Assembly (NCBI GenBank): GCA_934692455.1
Contig: CAKUTY010000016.1
Coordinates: forward strand, 1-18,200
Source of the DNA: an uncultured Erysipelotrichaceae bacterium
GTDB lineage: Bacteria > Bacillota_I > Bacilli_A > Erysipelotrichales > Erysipelotrichaceae
Length of the DNA: 18,200 bases
Direction of reading: 5' to 3'
Within the stretch, counting starts at the first letter, position 1. The number at the start of each line of letters is the position of its first letter. The translations under genes and the position numbers were made by a program. Under the pieces are notes generated by a model. The model was given only the letters and a program-made list of their open reading frames with translations. It was not told the origin of the DNA and did not search any database. Positions 1 to 6,949 of the stretch are shown here, in pieces.

Positions 1-890
1 TATTGAATCTTACCATTAGCACTAGCCGCAATCGTAGTTACCAAACCATTATTTGATCTAACCAAATCAGTACCTGTATTCATTAATAAGAAACAGCCAG
101 TACCATAGGTATTCTTCATTTCACCCTTATTAAAACAACATTGTCCAAATAGAGCACATTGCTGATCCCCTGCTGCCCCACTTATCTTAATCGGTGCCTT
201 AAACATCTCAGGAACAGTCTCACCATAGACATAACTAGATGGTTTAACATCAGGCAATAAAGACTCTGGAATATCTAATAACTCTAATAATTCTTTATCC
301 CACTCTAACGTATTAATATTAAACAACATTGTTCTAGAAGCGTTAGTATAGTCGGTAACATGTACCTTACCGCCTGTTAGATTATAAATTAACCAAGTAT
401 CAATAGTACCAAAATATAGTTCACCTTTGTTAGCCCTATCTCTTACCCCTTCTACATTATCTAAAATCCACTTAATCTTACTACCAGAGAAATAAGCATC
501 AGGAACTAATCCTGTTTTCTCCTTAATCATATCGCTATAGCCTTTTTCTACTAGATCATCAATAATGTCACTAGTTCTACGACATTGCCACACAATTGCA
601 TTATAAACAGGTTCGCCCGTTGCTTTATCCCAAATCAAAGTTGTTTCTCTTTGATTAGTAATACCGATACTAGCCACATCACTTGGATCAATTCTTCCGT
701 GTTTTAAAGCCAGTCTTGCTACTTCTAAAATTGAACTAAAAATTTCTTTACCATCATGTTCTACCCAAGCAGGATGAGGATAGTATTGAGTAAATTCCTT
801 TTGAGCCACAGAAACCATATTCCCCAACTTATCAAAAATGATACAGCGAGAACTAGTAGTCCCTTGGTCAAGAGCCATCACATACTTCAT
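1..890 (-). CDS. glpK: Glycerol kinase, N-terminal 296 residues (3' end outside window)
   Basis: Glycerol kinase phosphorylates glycerol to sn-glycerol-3-phosphate with ATP in the cytoplasm. The visible N-terminal part starts MKYVMALDQGTTSSR, the first phosphate-binding loop of the FGGY kinase family. It continues with the GITNQRETT segment (residues 77-84), a WQCRR substrate-site segment (101-105), the DTWLIYNLTGG segment (164-174) and GAAGDQQCALFGQ (238-250), which carries the catalytic-base Asp at about 242. The start at 890 is supported by GGAG at 901-904. Family members are about 500 residues, so roughly 200 are missing through the window edge and there is no sign of decay. In Gram-positive GlpK, a His near residue 232 (in a YHFYG-like segment) is phosphorylated by HPr. 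Here the equivalent stretch reads VPEMFKAPIKISG with no His, so PTS activation of this enzyme looks unlikely (inference). It is divergent from the S66 peptidase gene. Confidence 0.96.
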   Translation of the reverse strand, partial: MKYVMALDQGTTSSRCIIFDKLGNMVSVAQKEFTQYYPHPAWVEHDGKEIFSSILEVARLALKHGRIDPSDVASIGITNQRETTLIWDKATGEPVYNAIVWQCRRTSDIIDDLVEKGYSDMIKEKTGLVPDAYFSGSKIKWILDNVEGVRDRANKGELYFGTIDTWLIYNLTGGKVHVTDYTNASRTMLFNINTLEWDKELLELLDIPESLLPDVKPSSYVYGETVPEMFKAPIKISGAAGDQQCALFGQCCFNKGEMKNTYGTGCFLLMNTGTDLVRSNNGLVTTIAASANGKIQ

Positions 891-920
891 ATTTATTTTT
901 CTCCATTATATCGTTGAATA

Positions 921-932
921 AATTATATAATT
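921..932. promoter_or_regulatory. Perfect 12-bp palindrome giving a TATAAT -10 box on both strands
   Basis: AATTATATAATT reads the same on both strands. It contains TATAAT on plus at 926-931 and on minus at 927-922. On minus, a TGGATA hexamer (revcomp of 945-950, 4/6 match to TTGACA) lies 17 bp upstream, and transcription would start near 915, giving glpK a short leader that includes its GGAG. On plus, the box is followed by exactly 7 bases and then ATG at 939. No good -35 is visible on the plus side. This is a promoter prediction from sequence only. Confidence 0.5.
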
Positions 933-938
933 TTGAAT

Positions 939-1910
939 ATGATATATCCAAATTATTTAAAAAAAGATGACACTATTGGCATTTGCGCCCTAAGTGCTGG
1001 CGTTGGTGATGATATTGAAGAATACGAAAAATCATTAAGTTTTTTATCTAGACAAAACAAAATATTCGAAACAGCATCAGTGAGAAACAACACATTAGTT
1101 GCCAACACAGCTATTATCAGAGCTAACGAATTAAATTCTTTAGTATCCAACAAAGATATTAAAGCTATCATTTGTGCAGCAGGTGGTGACGGGCAACTTG
1201 AAACATTACCTTATATCGACTATGAAAATATTAAAAAGAACCCTAAGTGGTATCTAGGAGCAAGTGATCCTACTAACCTTTTATTTGTTGTAACTACCAT
1301 GTTAGATATAGCTACCCTATATTCATGTAACGCTAAATCTTTTGTAGGAAATAAGGATGATTTAATCACTTATGAATATTTATATGGTAAGCTATCTAAA
1401 CAAGAAAGTTATGAAACATATCAACCGTTTATTGACTATATAAATGATAATGATAATTATTTACCAGTCAGATATGAAAGTGAACAAGATTTTAAAACTA
1501 AAGGAAGAATCATTGGAGGATGTCTAGATTGTATAGCTAAAATCATTGGCACACCTTATGACCATGTAAATGAATTTATTGAAAGATATAAGGACGATGG
1601 TATTATTTGGTACTTTGACATCTTCTCTATGCCAGCCTATGATGTGTATTCAACCTTATTACAATTCAAATTAGCAGGTTATTTTAAATATACAAAAACT
1701 ATATTATTTGGAAGAGTAGCCTTTGAAAGTACTGCCTATAATAAGTACATCACAAGTTATAAACAAGCCTATTTGAAAGCACTAGAAAACATTCCATTTA
1801 TTAGTGAAATGGACATTGGACATACCCATCCTCATTTCACCATCATCAATGGAGCTATTTCAGAAGTTGAATATAAAGATCATAAAGGATCAATATCTTA
1901 TCTTATATAA
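939..1910 (+). CDS. Peptidase family S66 protein (MccF / LD-carboxypeptidase-like)
   Basis: S66 enzymes are cytoplasmic serine peptidases with a Ser-Glu-His triad. LdcA-type members trim L,D-bonds in murein peptides, and MccF-type members cleave microcin C-like peptide nucleotides. The sequence opens with the family signature YPNYLKKDDTIGICALSAG. It has the nucleophile elbow GASDPTN (Ser109 from ATG 939), the GGCLDCIAKIIGTPYD core segment (193-208), and a C-terminal GHTHPHFTI with His295. At the position where relatives carry the triad Glu (LFLED/WYLES-like), this protein has WYFDIFSM, so Asp227 would replace Glu. Length (323) is normal. An in-frame TTG lies at 933, but neither start has a Shine-Dalgarno; ATG 939 is preferred because TATAAT ends 7 bases upstream, suggesting a leaderless mRNA. 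The 3' end overlaps truA by 21 bp in convergent orientation. Substrate cannot be told from sequence. Confidence 0.9.
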   Translation: MIYPNYLKKDDTIGICALSAGVGDDIEEYEKSLSFLSRQNKIFETASVRNNTLVANTAIIRANELNSLVSNKDIKAIICAAGGDGQLETLPYIDYENIKKNPKWYLGASDPTNLLFVVTTMLDIATLYSCNAKSFVGNKDDLITYEYLYGKLSKQESYETYQPFIDYINDNDNYLPVRYESEQDFKTKGRIIGGCLDCIAKIIGTPYDHVNEFIERYKDDGIIWYFDIFSMPAYDVYSTLLQFKLAGYFKYTKTILFGRVAFESTAYNKYITSYKQAYLKALENIPFISEMDIGHTHPHFTIINGAISEVEYKDHKGSISYLI

Positions 1911-2621
1911 GTAAAGACCGCTGCCAGTTATGTTATATCTGACAGCTTTTTTATTTGGAACAGCAAGCATATTCTCAATATCCGCTAAAGTCTTTTTACC
2001 CCTACCCAAATCAATCAAAGTGCCAACCATGATTCTTACCATATTCTTAAGAAAACCATCACCAGTTACTGTGATTGTCAATAAATCTTTCTTTCTTGTA
2101 ATTTTAAATTCAGTAATAGTGCGAGTTTGATCAGCCTTATCTTCATAAGGAGTTGTATTAAAACTTGAGAAATCATGAGTACCTAAGTATAACTTAGCAC
2201 CCTCTTTCATCAAATCTAAATCTAATTTGTAATGACATTGATAAGCGAAACCATCCAAGAAAACATCGTATTCACCGATGTTAATTAAATATTTATAGGT
2301 CTTATTCTTTACATTAAAACGAGCATGAAAGTTCTTAGAAACAACTTCCGCCTTAATAACATGAATGTCCTTGTTAGTTAAAGAATTTAAAGCCCCTTTT
2401 AGTCTATAAGGATCCATTTCCTTGTCATTATCGAAATGAAATACTTGCCCATAAGCATGAACCTTAGCATCAGTTCTTGATGCCATAATAATTCTAATAT
2501 CCTCACGGAATATTTCCTTTAAAGCTTTTTCAATATTATCTTGAATTGTAGGACCATTGGGCTGTGATTGAAAGCCTACATAATTATTGCCATTATAGGC
2601 TATTGTTACCTTATATCTCAT
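1890..2621 (-). CDS. truA: tRNA pseudouridine(38-40) synthase
   Basis: TruA isomerizes uridines 38-40 of the anticodon arm to pseudouridine. The protein from ATG 2621 is 243 residues, close to the usual 245-270. It begins MRYKVTIAYNG, has the GFQSQPNGPTIQDNIEKAL RNA-binding segment (16-34), and has the active-site motif ASRTDAKVHAYGQ with catalytic Asp51. Most TruA proteins have GRTDAGVHA, so the flanking Gly residues are replaced by Ser and Lys here, but the RTD core and VHA are kept. The start at 2621 is chosen because ATGA overlaps the ecfT stop (4-bp overlap), implying translational coupling. A reading frame open 12 codons further upstream lies inside ecfT and adds residues no TruA has. 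It is last in the ecfA1-ecfA2-ecfT-truA operon, and its stop lies inside the convergent S66 gene. Confidence 0.95.
   Translation of the reverse strand: MRYKVTIAYNGNNYVGFQSQPNGPTIQDNIEKALKEIFREDIRIIMASRTDAKVHAYGQVFHFDNDKEMDPYRLKGALNSLTNKDIHVIKAEVVSKNFHARFNVKNKTYKYLINIGEYDVFLDGFAYQCHYKLDLDLMKEGAKLYLGTHDFSSFNTTPYEDKADQTRTITEFKITRKKDLLTITVTGDGFLKNMVRIMVGTLIDLGRGKKTLADIENMLAVPNKKAVRYNITGSGLYLYKIRY
1920..1952 (+). terminator. Hairpin plus T-run after the S66 gene, located inside truA coding sequence
   Basis: GCTG-c-CAG (1920-1927) can pair with CTG-a-CAGC (1939-1946), a seven-pair stem with one internal C-A mismatch, followed by TTTTTT (1947-1952). It sits 10 bases past the S66 stop codon, where a plus-strand intrinsic terminator is expected. 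The same bases encode the C-terminal AVRYNITGSG of TruA on the other strand. The stem is modest. Confidence 0.55.
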
Positions 2622-3418
2622 AAGAAAAATCTTGAGGCAATAGAGAACGCAAGACAAACATTAGCTAAGATAATAAAGATGATATCTCTAGCGTTTATCT
2701 TTAAAACATGATAGCGAGTTCTTTCTTTATCAGGAACATAACCTCTAGCTTCCATCGCATCAGCTAATTCATAAGCTCTTTGGAAAGCTACAGTAAATAA
2801 TGGAATTATCAAAGATAAAATCGCATTAATCTTTTCTTTTAGTTTGCCCTCATCAAAATCAACACCACGAGACTTTTGTGAATTCATGATGCGCATTGTT
2901 TCTTCAATAATAGTAGGAATAAAACGTAGGGCAATCGAAATCATCATAGCCACTTCATGATATGGAAAGCGGAACACTTTTAATGGTGACAATAACGATT
3001 CAATCCCAAGTGTTAAATCTAAAGGCTTGGTGGTAGCAGTTAAAGTAGTGGTTACCATAATCATCAACAATAGTCTTACTACAATATATAAGGTATTAAA
3101 GATGGCATCACTATATAAAATAAAACCACCAATCGTTAATAATTCAGTTCCTGTTTTAATAGTTAGACAATTGATTATCAACAGGAATAACATCATAAAC
3201 ATTGTTGATTTTAATGTCTTAAGTACTAAACTTAATTTTACTTTAGCTAAGAAAACAACAATTAGAATAACTGCTCCTAGCACTCCATATACAAGCCATG
3301 AATCAGGCACAAAGATAGCGATAATCATCGCAAACATCGCAGCTATCTTGGCACGAGGGTCAAGTTTATGAATGATTGAATTAACAGGAATATATTTACC
3401 AAATACTAAATTGTTCAT
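2618..3418 (-). CDS. ecfT: ECF transporter transmembrane subunit EcfT
   Basis: EcfT is the membrane scaffold of energy-coupling-factor importers. It couples ATP hydrolysis by EcfA1/A2 to interchangeable S-components that bind vitamins or metal ions. The 266-residue protein has several hydrophobic spans, notably two near residues 27-56 and 70-88, one near 105-125 and a C-terminal one near 245-264. The two cytosolic coupling-helix motifs that contact the ATPases are visible: SQKSRGVDFDEG (about 182-193) and DAMEARGYVPDKERTRY (about 222-238), each with the characteristic x-R-G. It starts by ATGA overlap with the ecfA2 stop and ends by ATGA overlap with truA, a fully coupled arrangement. No S-component gene lies next to it, which fits a group II (shared) ECF module. 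Confidence 0.95.
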   Translation of the reverse strand: MNNLVFGKYIPVNSIIHKLDPRAKIAAMFAMIIAIFVPDSWLVYGVLGAVILIVVFLAKVKLSLVLKTLKSTMFMMLFLLIINCLTIKTGTELLTIGGFILYSDAIFNTLYIVVRLLLMIMVTTTLTATTKPLDLTLGIESLLSPLKVFRFPYHEVAMMISIALRFIPTIIEETMRIMNSQKSRGVDFDEGKLKEKINAILSLIIPLFTVAFQRAYELADAMEARGYVPDKERTRYHVLKINARDIIFIILANVCLAFSIASRFFL

Positions 3419-4269
3419 TTCTTAAGCTCCTTTGATAAATATTTTGCCAACTCATCAATTGTACGCACATTTGATGGTATCTTAAATCCCTTATCATTTA
3501 AGGCGTTCTTAACACTTAAAATCTTTGGTTCTAGAATATTAAATTCTTTGACCTTCTCTTTATCATTAAATAATTCTAAGGTGTTACCACTATATTTAAC
3601 CTCACCATCAGCCATTAAAACCGTATTATCAGCATAGTTATAGACAATCTCATTATCATGAGTAACTAAAATAACCGTAATGCCAGCTTTCTTATTTAAC
3701 TTAACAAACAGGTCAATCATCTCTTGACTACCCTTTGGATCAAGTCCAGCTGTAGGTTCATCTAAGACAATAATTTTTGGTTCTAGAGCTAAAATGCCAG
3801 CAATAGCGATTCTTCTTTTTTGACCACCTGATAAGTCAAATGGTGAAGTTTCATAATAACTTTCATCAATGCCAACCATCTTTAATGCTAATTTAGCCTT
3901 GGCAATAGCTTCTTGTTCACTAGCACCATAATTCTTAGGACCAAAGGCAACATCTTTTAAGATTGTTTCTTCAAACAATTGATATTCAGAGAATTGGAAA
4001 ACAAGGCCAACTTTCTTTCTTAAGGCCTTTAATCCCTTGTTCTTCTTACCAGGCAAGATAATAGTATCTTCAATCTCTAAAGAACCACTACTTGGTACCA
4101 ATAAAGCATTTAAATGCTCAACTAAAGTAGACTTACCACTACCTGTTTTACCAATGATAGCTGTAATCTTGCCTTCTTCAATATTTAAATTAATATCTTT
4201 TAGGGCATGGTGAGCATAAGGCATACCCTCATCATAGATATAACTTAATGATTTGAATGTAATCGCCAT
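3415..4269 (-). CDS. ecfA2: ECF transporter ATPase EcfA2
   Basis: One of the two ABC ATPases of the ECF energizing module. The 284-residue protein shows Walker A GKTGSGKST (about 40-48), a Q-loop in VFQFSEYQLFEET (about 90-102), the ABC signature LSGGQKRRIAIAG (about 146-158), Walker B IIVLDEPTAGLDP (about 165-177) and switch His in LVTHDNEI. The C-terminal extension past residue 230 is typical of EcfA proteins and holds the EcfA-EcfA contact. The DEPTAGLDP form, with the following EcfA1 carrying DEATSMLDP, matches the usual A2/A1 distinction. The start at 4269 lies inside ecfA1 (25-bp overlap) with a GGTGGAAG ribosome site. The stop overlaps ecfT by ATGA. Confidence 0.95.
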   Translation of the reverse strand: MAITFKSLSYIYDEGMPYAHHALKDINLNIEEGKITAIIGKTGSGKSTLVEHLNALLVPSSGSLEIEDTIILPGKKNKGLKALRKKVGLVFQFSEYQLFEETILKDVAFGPKNYGASEQEAIAKAKLALKMVGIDESYYETSPFDLSGGQKRRIAIAGILALEPKIIVLDEPTAGLDPKGSQEMIDLFVKLNKKAGITVILVTHDNEIVYNYADNTVLMADGEVKYSGNTLELFNDKEKVKEFNILEPKILSVKNALNDKGFKIPSNVRTIDELAKYLSKELKK

Positions 4270-5069
4270 AATTCTTCCACCATTTCATCTATTTCACTAC
4301 CCTTTAATTTAATATGTTCTCTCTTAAGAGCTTCCTTAAGCTTTAAATTAAAAGGAATATCAAGTTCAATTTTTCTTAATTCGTCAGCATGCTTAAAAAC
4401 TTCACTTGGCTTATCATGCATAAAGATTTCACCTTGATTCAAAACAATACAATCGCTAGATTGCAATACTTCTTCAATATCATGAGTAATTGAAATGATA
4501 GTAAAAGAACCATCACCATGTAATTTGCGCATAATATCTTTAATATCTTTTTTGCCTCTTGGATCTAGCATTGAAGTAGCTTCATCAAAAATAATAATGT
4601 CAGGATTCATTGCCAAGACACCCGCAATAGCTACTCTTTGTTTCTGACCACCAGATAAGGCAGTAGGTTCTTTATCTAAGAATTCCTCAAGTCCTACTTC
4701 CTTAGCGTATTTATTGATAATATCATCCATGTCACCTTGAGGAACCATATGATTTTCAAGTCCAAAGGCAATGTCATCTCTTACAGTTGATCCAATAAAT
4801 TGGTTATCAGGGTTTTGGAAAACAATTCCAATCTTTTCTCTTATCTTGTAAACATTCTCTTCATTTAGTTCGAGGCCATCAATATTGATAGATCCACCCT
4901 TAGCTTCCAATAATCCGATTAATAATCTAGCAAGAGTAGATTTACCACTACCATTGTGACCAATGATAGTAACATAGTCTCCTTTTTTGATATCAAAGGA
5001 AATGTTTTTAATAACTTTCTTGGTTTCGTTATAGGAAAAATCTAGATTTTTTACTTCTATTAAACTCAT
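4245..5069 (-). CDS. ecfA1: ECF transporter ATPase EcfA1
   Basis: Second ABC ATPase of the ECF module, first gene of its operon. The 274-residue protein has Walker A GHNGSGKST (about 37-45), Q-loop VFQNPDNQFIGSTV, signature LSGGQKQRVAIAG (about 138-150), Walker B IIIFDEATSMLDP (about 158-170) and ITHDIEEV with the switch His. No Shine-Dalgarno precedes ATG 5069: the bases upstream on the minus strand are TATAAT, then ATACCAC, then ATG. A sigma-A transcript starting 7 bases past that -10 box would begin at the ATG, so the mRNA is probably leaderless (inference). N-terminal MSLIEVKNLDFSYNE is the normal beginning of an ECF ATPase, so no more upstream start is missing. It is divergent from fba. 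Confidence 0.95.
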   Translation of the reverse strand: MSLIEVKNLDFSYNETKKVIKNISFDIKKGDYVTIIGHNGSGKSTLARLLIGLLEAKGGSINIDGLELNEENVYKIREKIGIVFQNPDNQFIGSTVRDDIAFGLENHMVPQGDMDDIINKYAKEVGLEEFLDKEPTALSGGQKQRVAIAGVLAMNPDIIIFDEATSMLDPRGKKDIKDIMRKLHGDGSFTIISITHDIEEVLQSSDCIVLNQGEIFMHDKPSEVFKHADELRKIELDIPFNLKLKEALKREHIKLKGSEIDEMVEELWRLHSNH

Positions 5070-5076
5070 GTGGTAT

Positions 5077-5082
5077 ATTATA
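5077..5082 (-). promoter_or_regulatory. -10 box TATAAT of the ecfA operon (leaderless candidate)
   Basis: On the minus strand TATAAT (5082 to 5077) is followed by seven bases and then the ecfA1 ATG at 5069. No convincing -35 hexamer lies 16-18 bp upstream and no Shine-Dalgarno fits between box and ATG. The spacing equals that seen before the S66 gene at 939. Confidence 0.5.
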
Positions 5083-5111
5083 ACTCATTTTATTTATTAA
5101 GTTGAATTCTT

Positions 5112-5122
5112 TGGTATATAAT
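5112..5122 (+). promoter_or_regulatory. -10 region of the fba promoter
   Basis: TGGTATATAAT at 5112-5122 contains TATAAT (5117-5122) and, offset by two bases, TGGTATATA, an extended -10. The -35 region is weak. Transcription would start near 5129, giving a roughly 23-base leader that holds the AAGGAG ribosome site before ATG 5152. It lies back to back with the ecfA promoter in an 82-bp divergent gap. Confidence 0.5.
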
Positions 5123-5151
5123 TATGGAGGTAAATAAGAAGGAGAAAAATT

Positions 5152-6117
5152 ATGCCATTAGTTACTACTAAAGAAATGTTTGAGAAAGCTTACGAAGGCG
5201 GTTACGCTATTGGTGCTTTCAACGTAAACAACATGGAAATTATCCAAGGTATTACTGAAGCTGCAAAGGAATGCAACGCACCAGTAATTCTACAAGTTTC
5301 AAAAGGAGCTAGAGCTTACGCTAATAGAACTTATTTAGTTAAATTAGTTGAAGCAGCTGTAATTGAAACAGGTCTTCCAATCGCTTTACACTTAGACCAT
5401 GGTGATTCATTCGAAACATGTAAAGAATGTGTTGATGATGGTTTCACATCTGTTATGATTGATGCTTCTAGCAAATCTCTAGAAGAAAATATTGAAATTA
5501 CTAAGAAGGTTGTAGAATACGCACATGCTCATGGTGTTGTAGTTGAAGCTGAGCTTGGTACATTAGCTGGTGTTGAAGATGAAGTTAAGGTTGATGCTGC
5601 TGATTCTTCTTACACTCGTCCAGAAGACGTTGAAAGATTCGTTAAGGAAACTGGTTGTGACTCACTAGCAATCGCTATCGGTACTTCTCATGGTGCTTAC
5701 AAGTTCACTCCTGAACAATGTACAAGAAATGAAGAAGGCGTTCTAGTACCTCCACCTCTAAGATTTGATATCCTTGAAGAAGTTCAAAAGAGACTTCCTG
5801 GATTCCCAATCGTTCTTCATGGTTCTTCAAGTGTTCCTCAAGAATACGTTAAGATGATCAATGAACACGGTGGTAAGATGCCAGATGCTGTTGGTATCCC
5901 TGAATCTCAATTAAGAGAAGCTGCTAAGATGGCTGTATGTAAGATCAACATCGACTCAGACTTAAGACTTGCTATGACAGGTACAATCAGAAAGTTCTTC
6001 GATGAACACCCTGAAAAGTTTGACCCAAGAGAATACTTAAAGCCAGCTAGAAACAACATCAAGGAACTTGTTAAGCACAAGATTACTGATGTTCTAGGTT
6101 GCGATCACAAAGCATAA
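5152..6117 (+). CDS. fba: Class II fructose-1,6-bisphosphate aldolase
   Basis: This Zn-dependent glycolytic aldolase interconverts fructose-1,6-bisphosphate with dihydroxyacetone phosphate and glyceraldehyde-3-phosphate. The 321-residue protein carries the class II hallmarks: LHLDHGDSFETC (residues 79-90, metal-ligand and catalytic HxDH), VVEAELGTLAG (about 131-141, metal Glu), AIAIGTSHGAYKF (about 175-187, metal His) and VLHGSSSVP (about 223-231, metal His and phosphate loop), then INIDSDLRLA (about 265-274). Length is that of the longer clostridial-type enzymes. Start 5152 has a strong AAGGAG site. Codon use is biased toward a restricted set (GAA, GTT, GCT), as for highly expressed genes. 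It is monocistronic: own promoter upstream, hairpin terminator directly after the stop. The tagatose- and ketose-bisphosphate aldolases of the same fold are possible but less likely. Confidence 0.95.
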   Translation: MPLVTTKEMFEKAYEGGYAIGAFNVNNMEIIQGITEAAKECNAPVILQVSKGARAYANRTYLVKLVEAAVIETGLPIALHLDHGDSFETCKECVDDGFTSVMIDASSKSLEENIEITKKVVEYAHAHGVVVEAELGTLAGVEDEVKVDAADSSYTRPEDVERFVKETGCDSLAIAIGTSHGAYKFTPEQCTRNEEGVLVPPPLRFDILEEVQKRLPGFPIVLHGSSSVPQEYVKMINEHGGKMPDAVGIPESQLREAAKMAVCKINIDSDLRLAMTGTIRKFFDEHPEKFDPREYLKPARNNIKELVKHKITDVLGCDHKA

Positions 6118-6123
6118 GAATTC

Positions 6124-6145
6124 AAAGCTCCCAAGTGGAGCTTTT
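6124..6145 (+). terminator. Intrinsic terminator of fba
   Basis: AAAGCTCC (6124-6131) pairs with GGAGCTTT (6137-6144) around a CAAGT loop, followed by TTTTC. It lies 7 bases after the fba stop. Confidence 0.85.
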
Positions 6146-6168
6146 CTTATACCCAAAATGATATTTTA

Positions 6169-6216
6169 GGAAAAACGTACAAAAATAAGGTCAAATTATA
6201 TTGGAAAACGTACAAA
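6169..6216. repeat. Two direct copies of GGAAA(A)ACGTACAAA in the fba-gatD gap
   Basis: GGAAAAACGTACAAA (from 6169) and GGAAAACGTACAAA (6203-6216) differ by one A. Their ACGTAC cores are 33 bp apart (6175 and 6208), about three helical turns. They lie between the fba terminator and the gatD terminator, where no gene is seen. Function unknown; a protein-binding site pair is one possibility. Confidence 0.5.
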
Positions 6217-6234
6217 GAAAATACATTCATTCTT

Positions 6235-6262
6235 TAAAAAAGAGGAAGTTAATCTCCCTCTT
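6235..6262 (-). terminator. Intrinsic terminator of the metG-murT-gatD operon
   Basis: On the minus strand AAGAGGGAG (6262-6254) pairs with CTTCCTCTT (6248-6240) with one G-T wobble around ATTAA, followed by a T-run from the As at 6235-6239. It starts 7 bases beyond the gatD stop. Confidence 0.85.
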
Positions 6263-6268
6263 AGTACT

Positions 6269-6949
6269 TTATTTAATTCTTTCCTTTAATGCATTCAAAG
6301 TAACTTCATAACTATCTTCTTCGTAAGGATAATCTATAGCTTTAAGATCTCTTTTTAAAAGCTTAGAAACAATATGATTCATTAAACATGGATTCTTAAC
6401 CAAGATTGGACCAATAATATGAGTTCCATAGAAATTATCAACATGATATCCCTCATAAATATTATCAACAAGATTGTTGTCCTTAAATAAATAATCGAAC
6501 AATTTAATATCTTCTTTTTCTTCAATATGAGAACATTTATTGATAAAGCCAACTACTTCACCAATATCATCATTTTTAACGATCACATCACCTGTATATC
6601 TTTTATCAGTTAATGTGGTTTTAATTGGTACGATATTTAAAGCTTTATGCTCATTAATCTTTTCGCCCAATAGTTCCATCGCATTGCCAGTAAAGAAGAT
6701 AATTCCCTTAGACTTTATTAAGTTATCTTTACGTTTTAACAAATCATTTAAGACAACTAGTTGATTCTTTTCAGTACCACTGCCACAATAAATGAAATCA
6801 TAATTAGCGAAATCAATCTTATCACCAATTGTAAGTTTATCTACAATAACCTTTTCGCCTTGGTCTTCTAAATGCTTAGCCAATACAACCACATTGCCAT
6901 ATTCACCATAAAGATTCATTAAATCATAGTATAAATGTAAAATCTTCAT
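6269..6949 (-). CDS. gatD: GatD-like class I glutamine amidotransferase subunit lacking the catalytic Cys
   Basis: GatD is the glutaminase partner of MurT; together they amidate the D-Glu of lipid II. This 226-residue protein follows murT with a 1-base stop/start overlap (TAATG) and has the family's frame: LMNLYGEYGNVVVL (10-23), YCGSGTEKNQ (54-63), YTGDVIV (118-124) and VVGFIN (132-137), ending with YGTHIIGPILVKNP (174-187). In S. aureus GatD the nucleophile is Cys94 in an ICGGYQFLG elbow and the base is His189 in GTYLHGP. Here the elbow reads FFTGNAMELLG (85-95), with no Cys, and the second motif is GTHIIGP, where Ile sits in the His position and a His appears two residues earlier. The only Cys residues (55, 139, 188) are elsewhere. 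The fold is therefore clear, but glutaminase activity is doubtful. It may be a structural partner with MurT using free ammonia, or a different amidotransferase-like role. Confidence 0.8.
   Translation of the reverse strand: MKILHLYYDLMNLYGEYGNVVVLAKHLEDQGEKVIVDKLTIGDKIDFANYDFIYCGSGTEKNQLVVLNDLLKRKDNLIKSKGIIFFTGNAMELLGEKINEHKALNIVPIKTTLTDKRYTGDVIVKNDDIGEVVGFINKCSHIEEKEDIKLFDYLFKDNNLVDNIYEGYHVDNFYGTHIIGPILVKNPCLMNHIVSKLLKRDLKAIDYPYEEDSYEVTLNALKERIK

Noticed and set aside
2622..2657. A longer TruA beginning 12 codons upstream
   Set aside because: The extra residues come from the ecfT 3' end; the ATGA-coupled start at 2621 gives the family's normal MRYKVTIAY beginning.
5124..5171. A 15-codon upstream frame overlapping the fba start
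   Set aside because: It has no ribosome site, and its ATG lies at or before the predicted transcription start.
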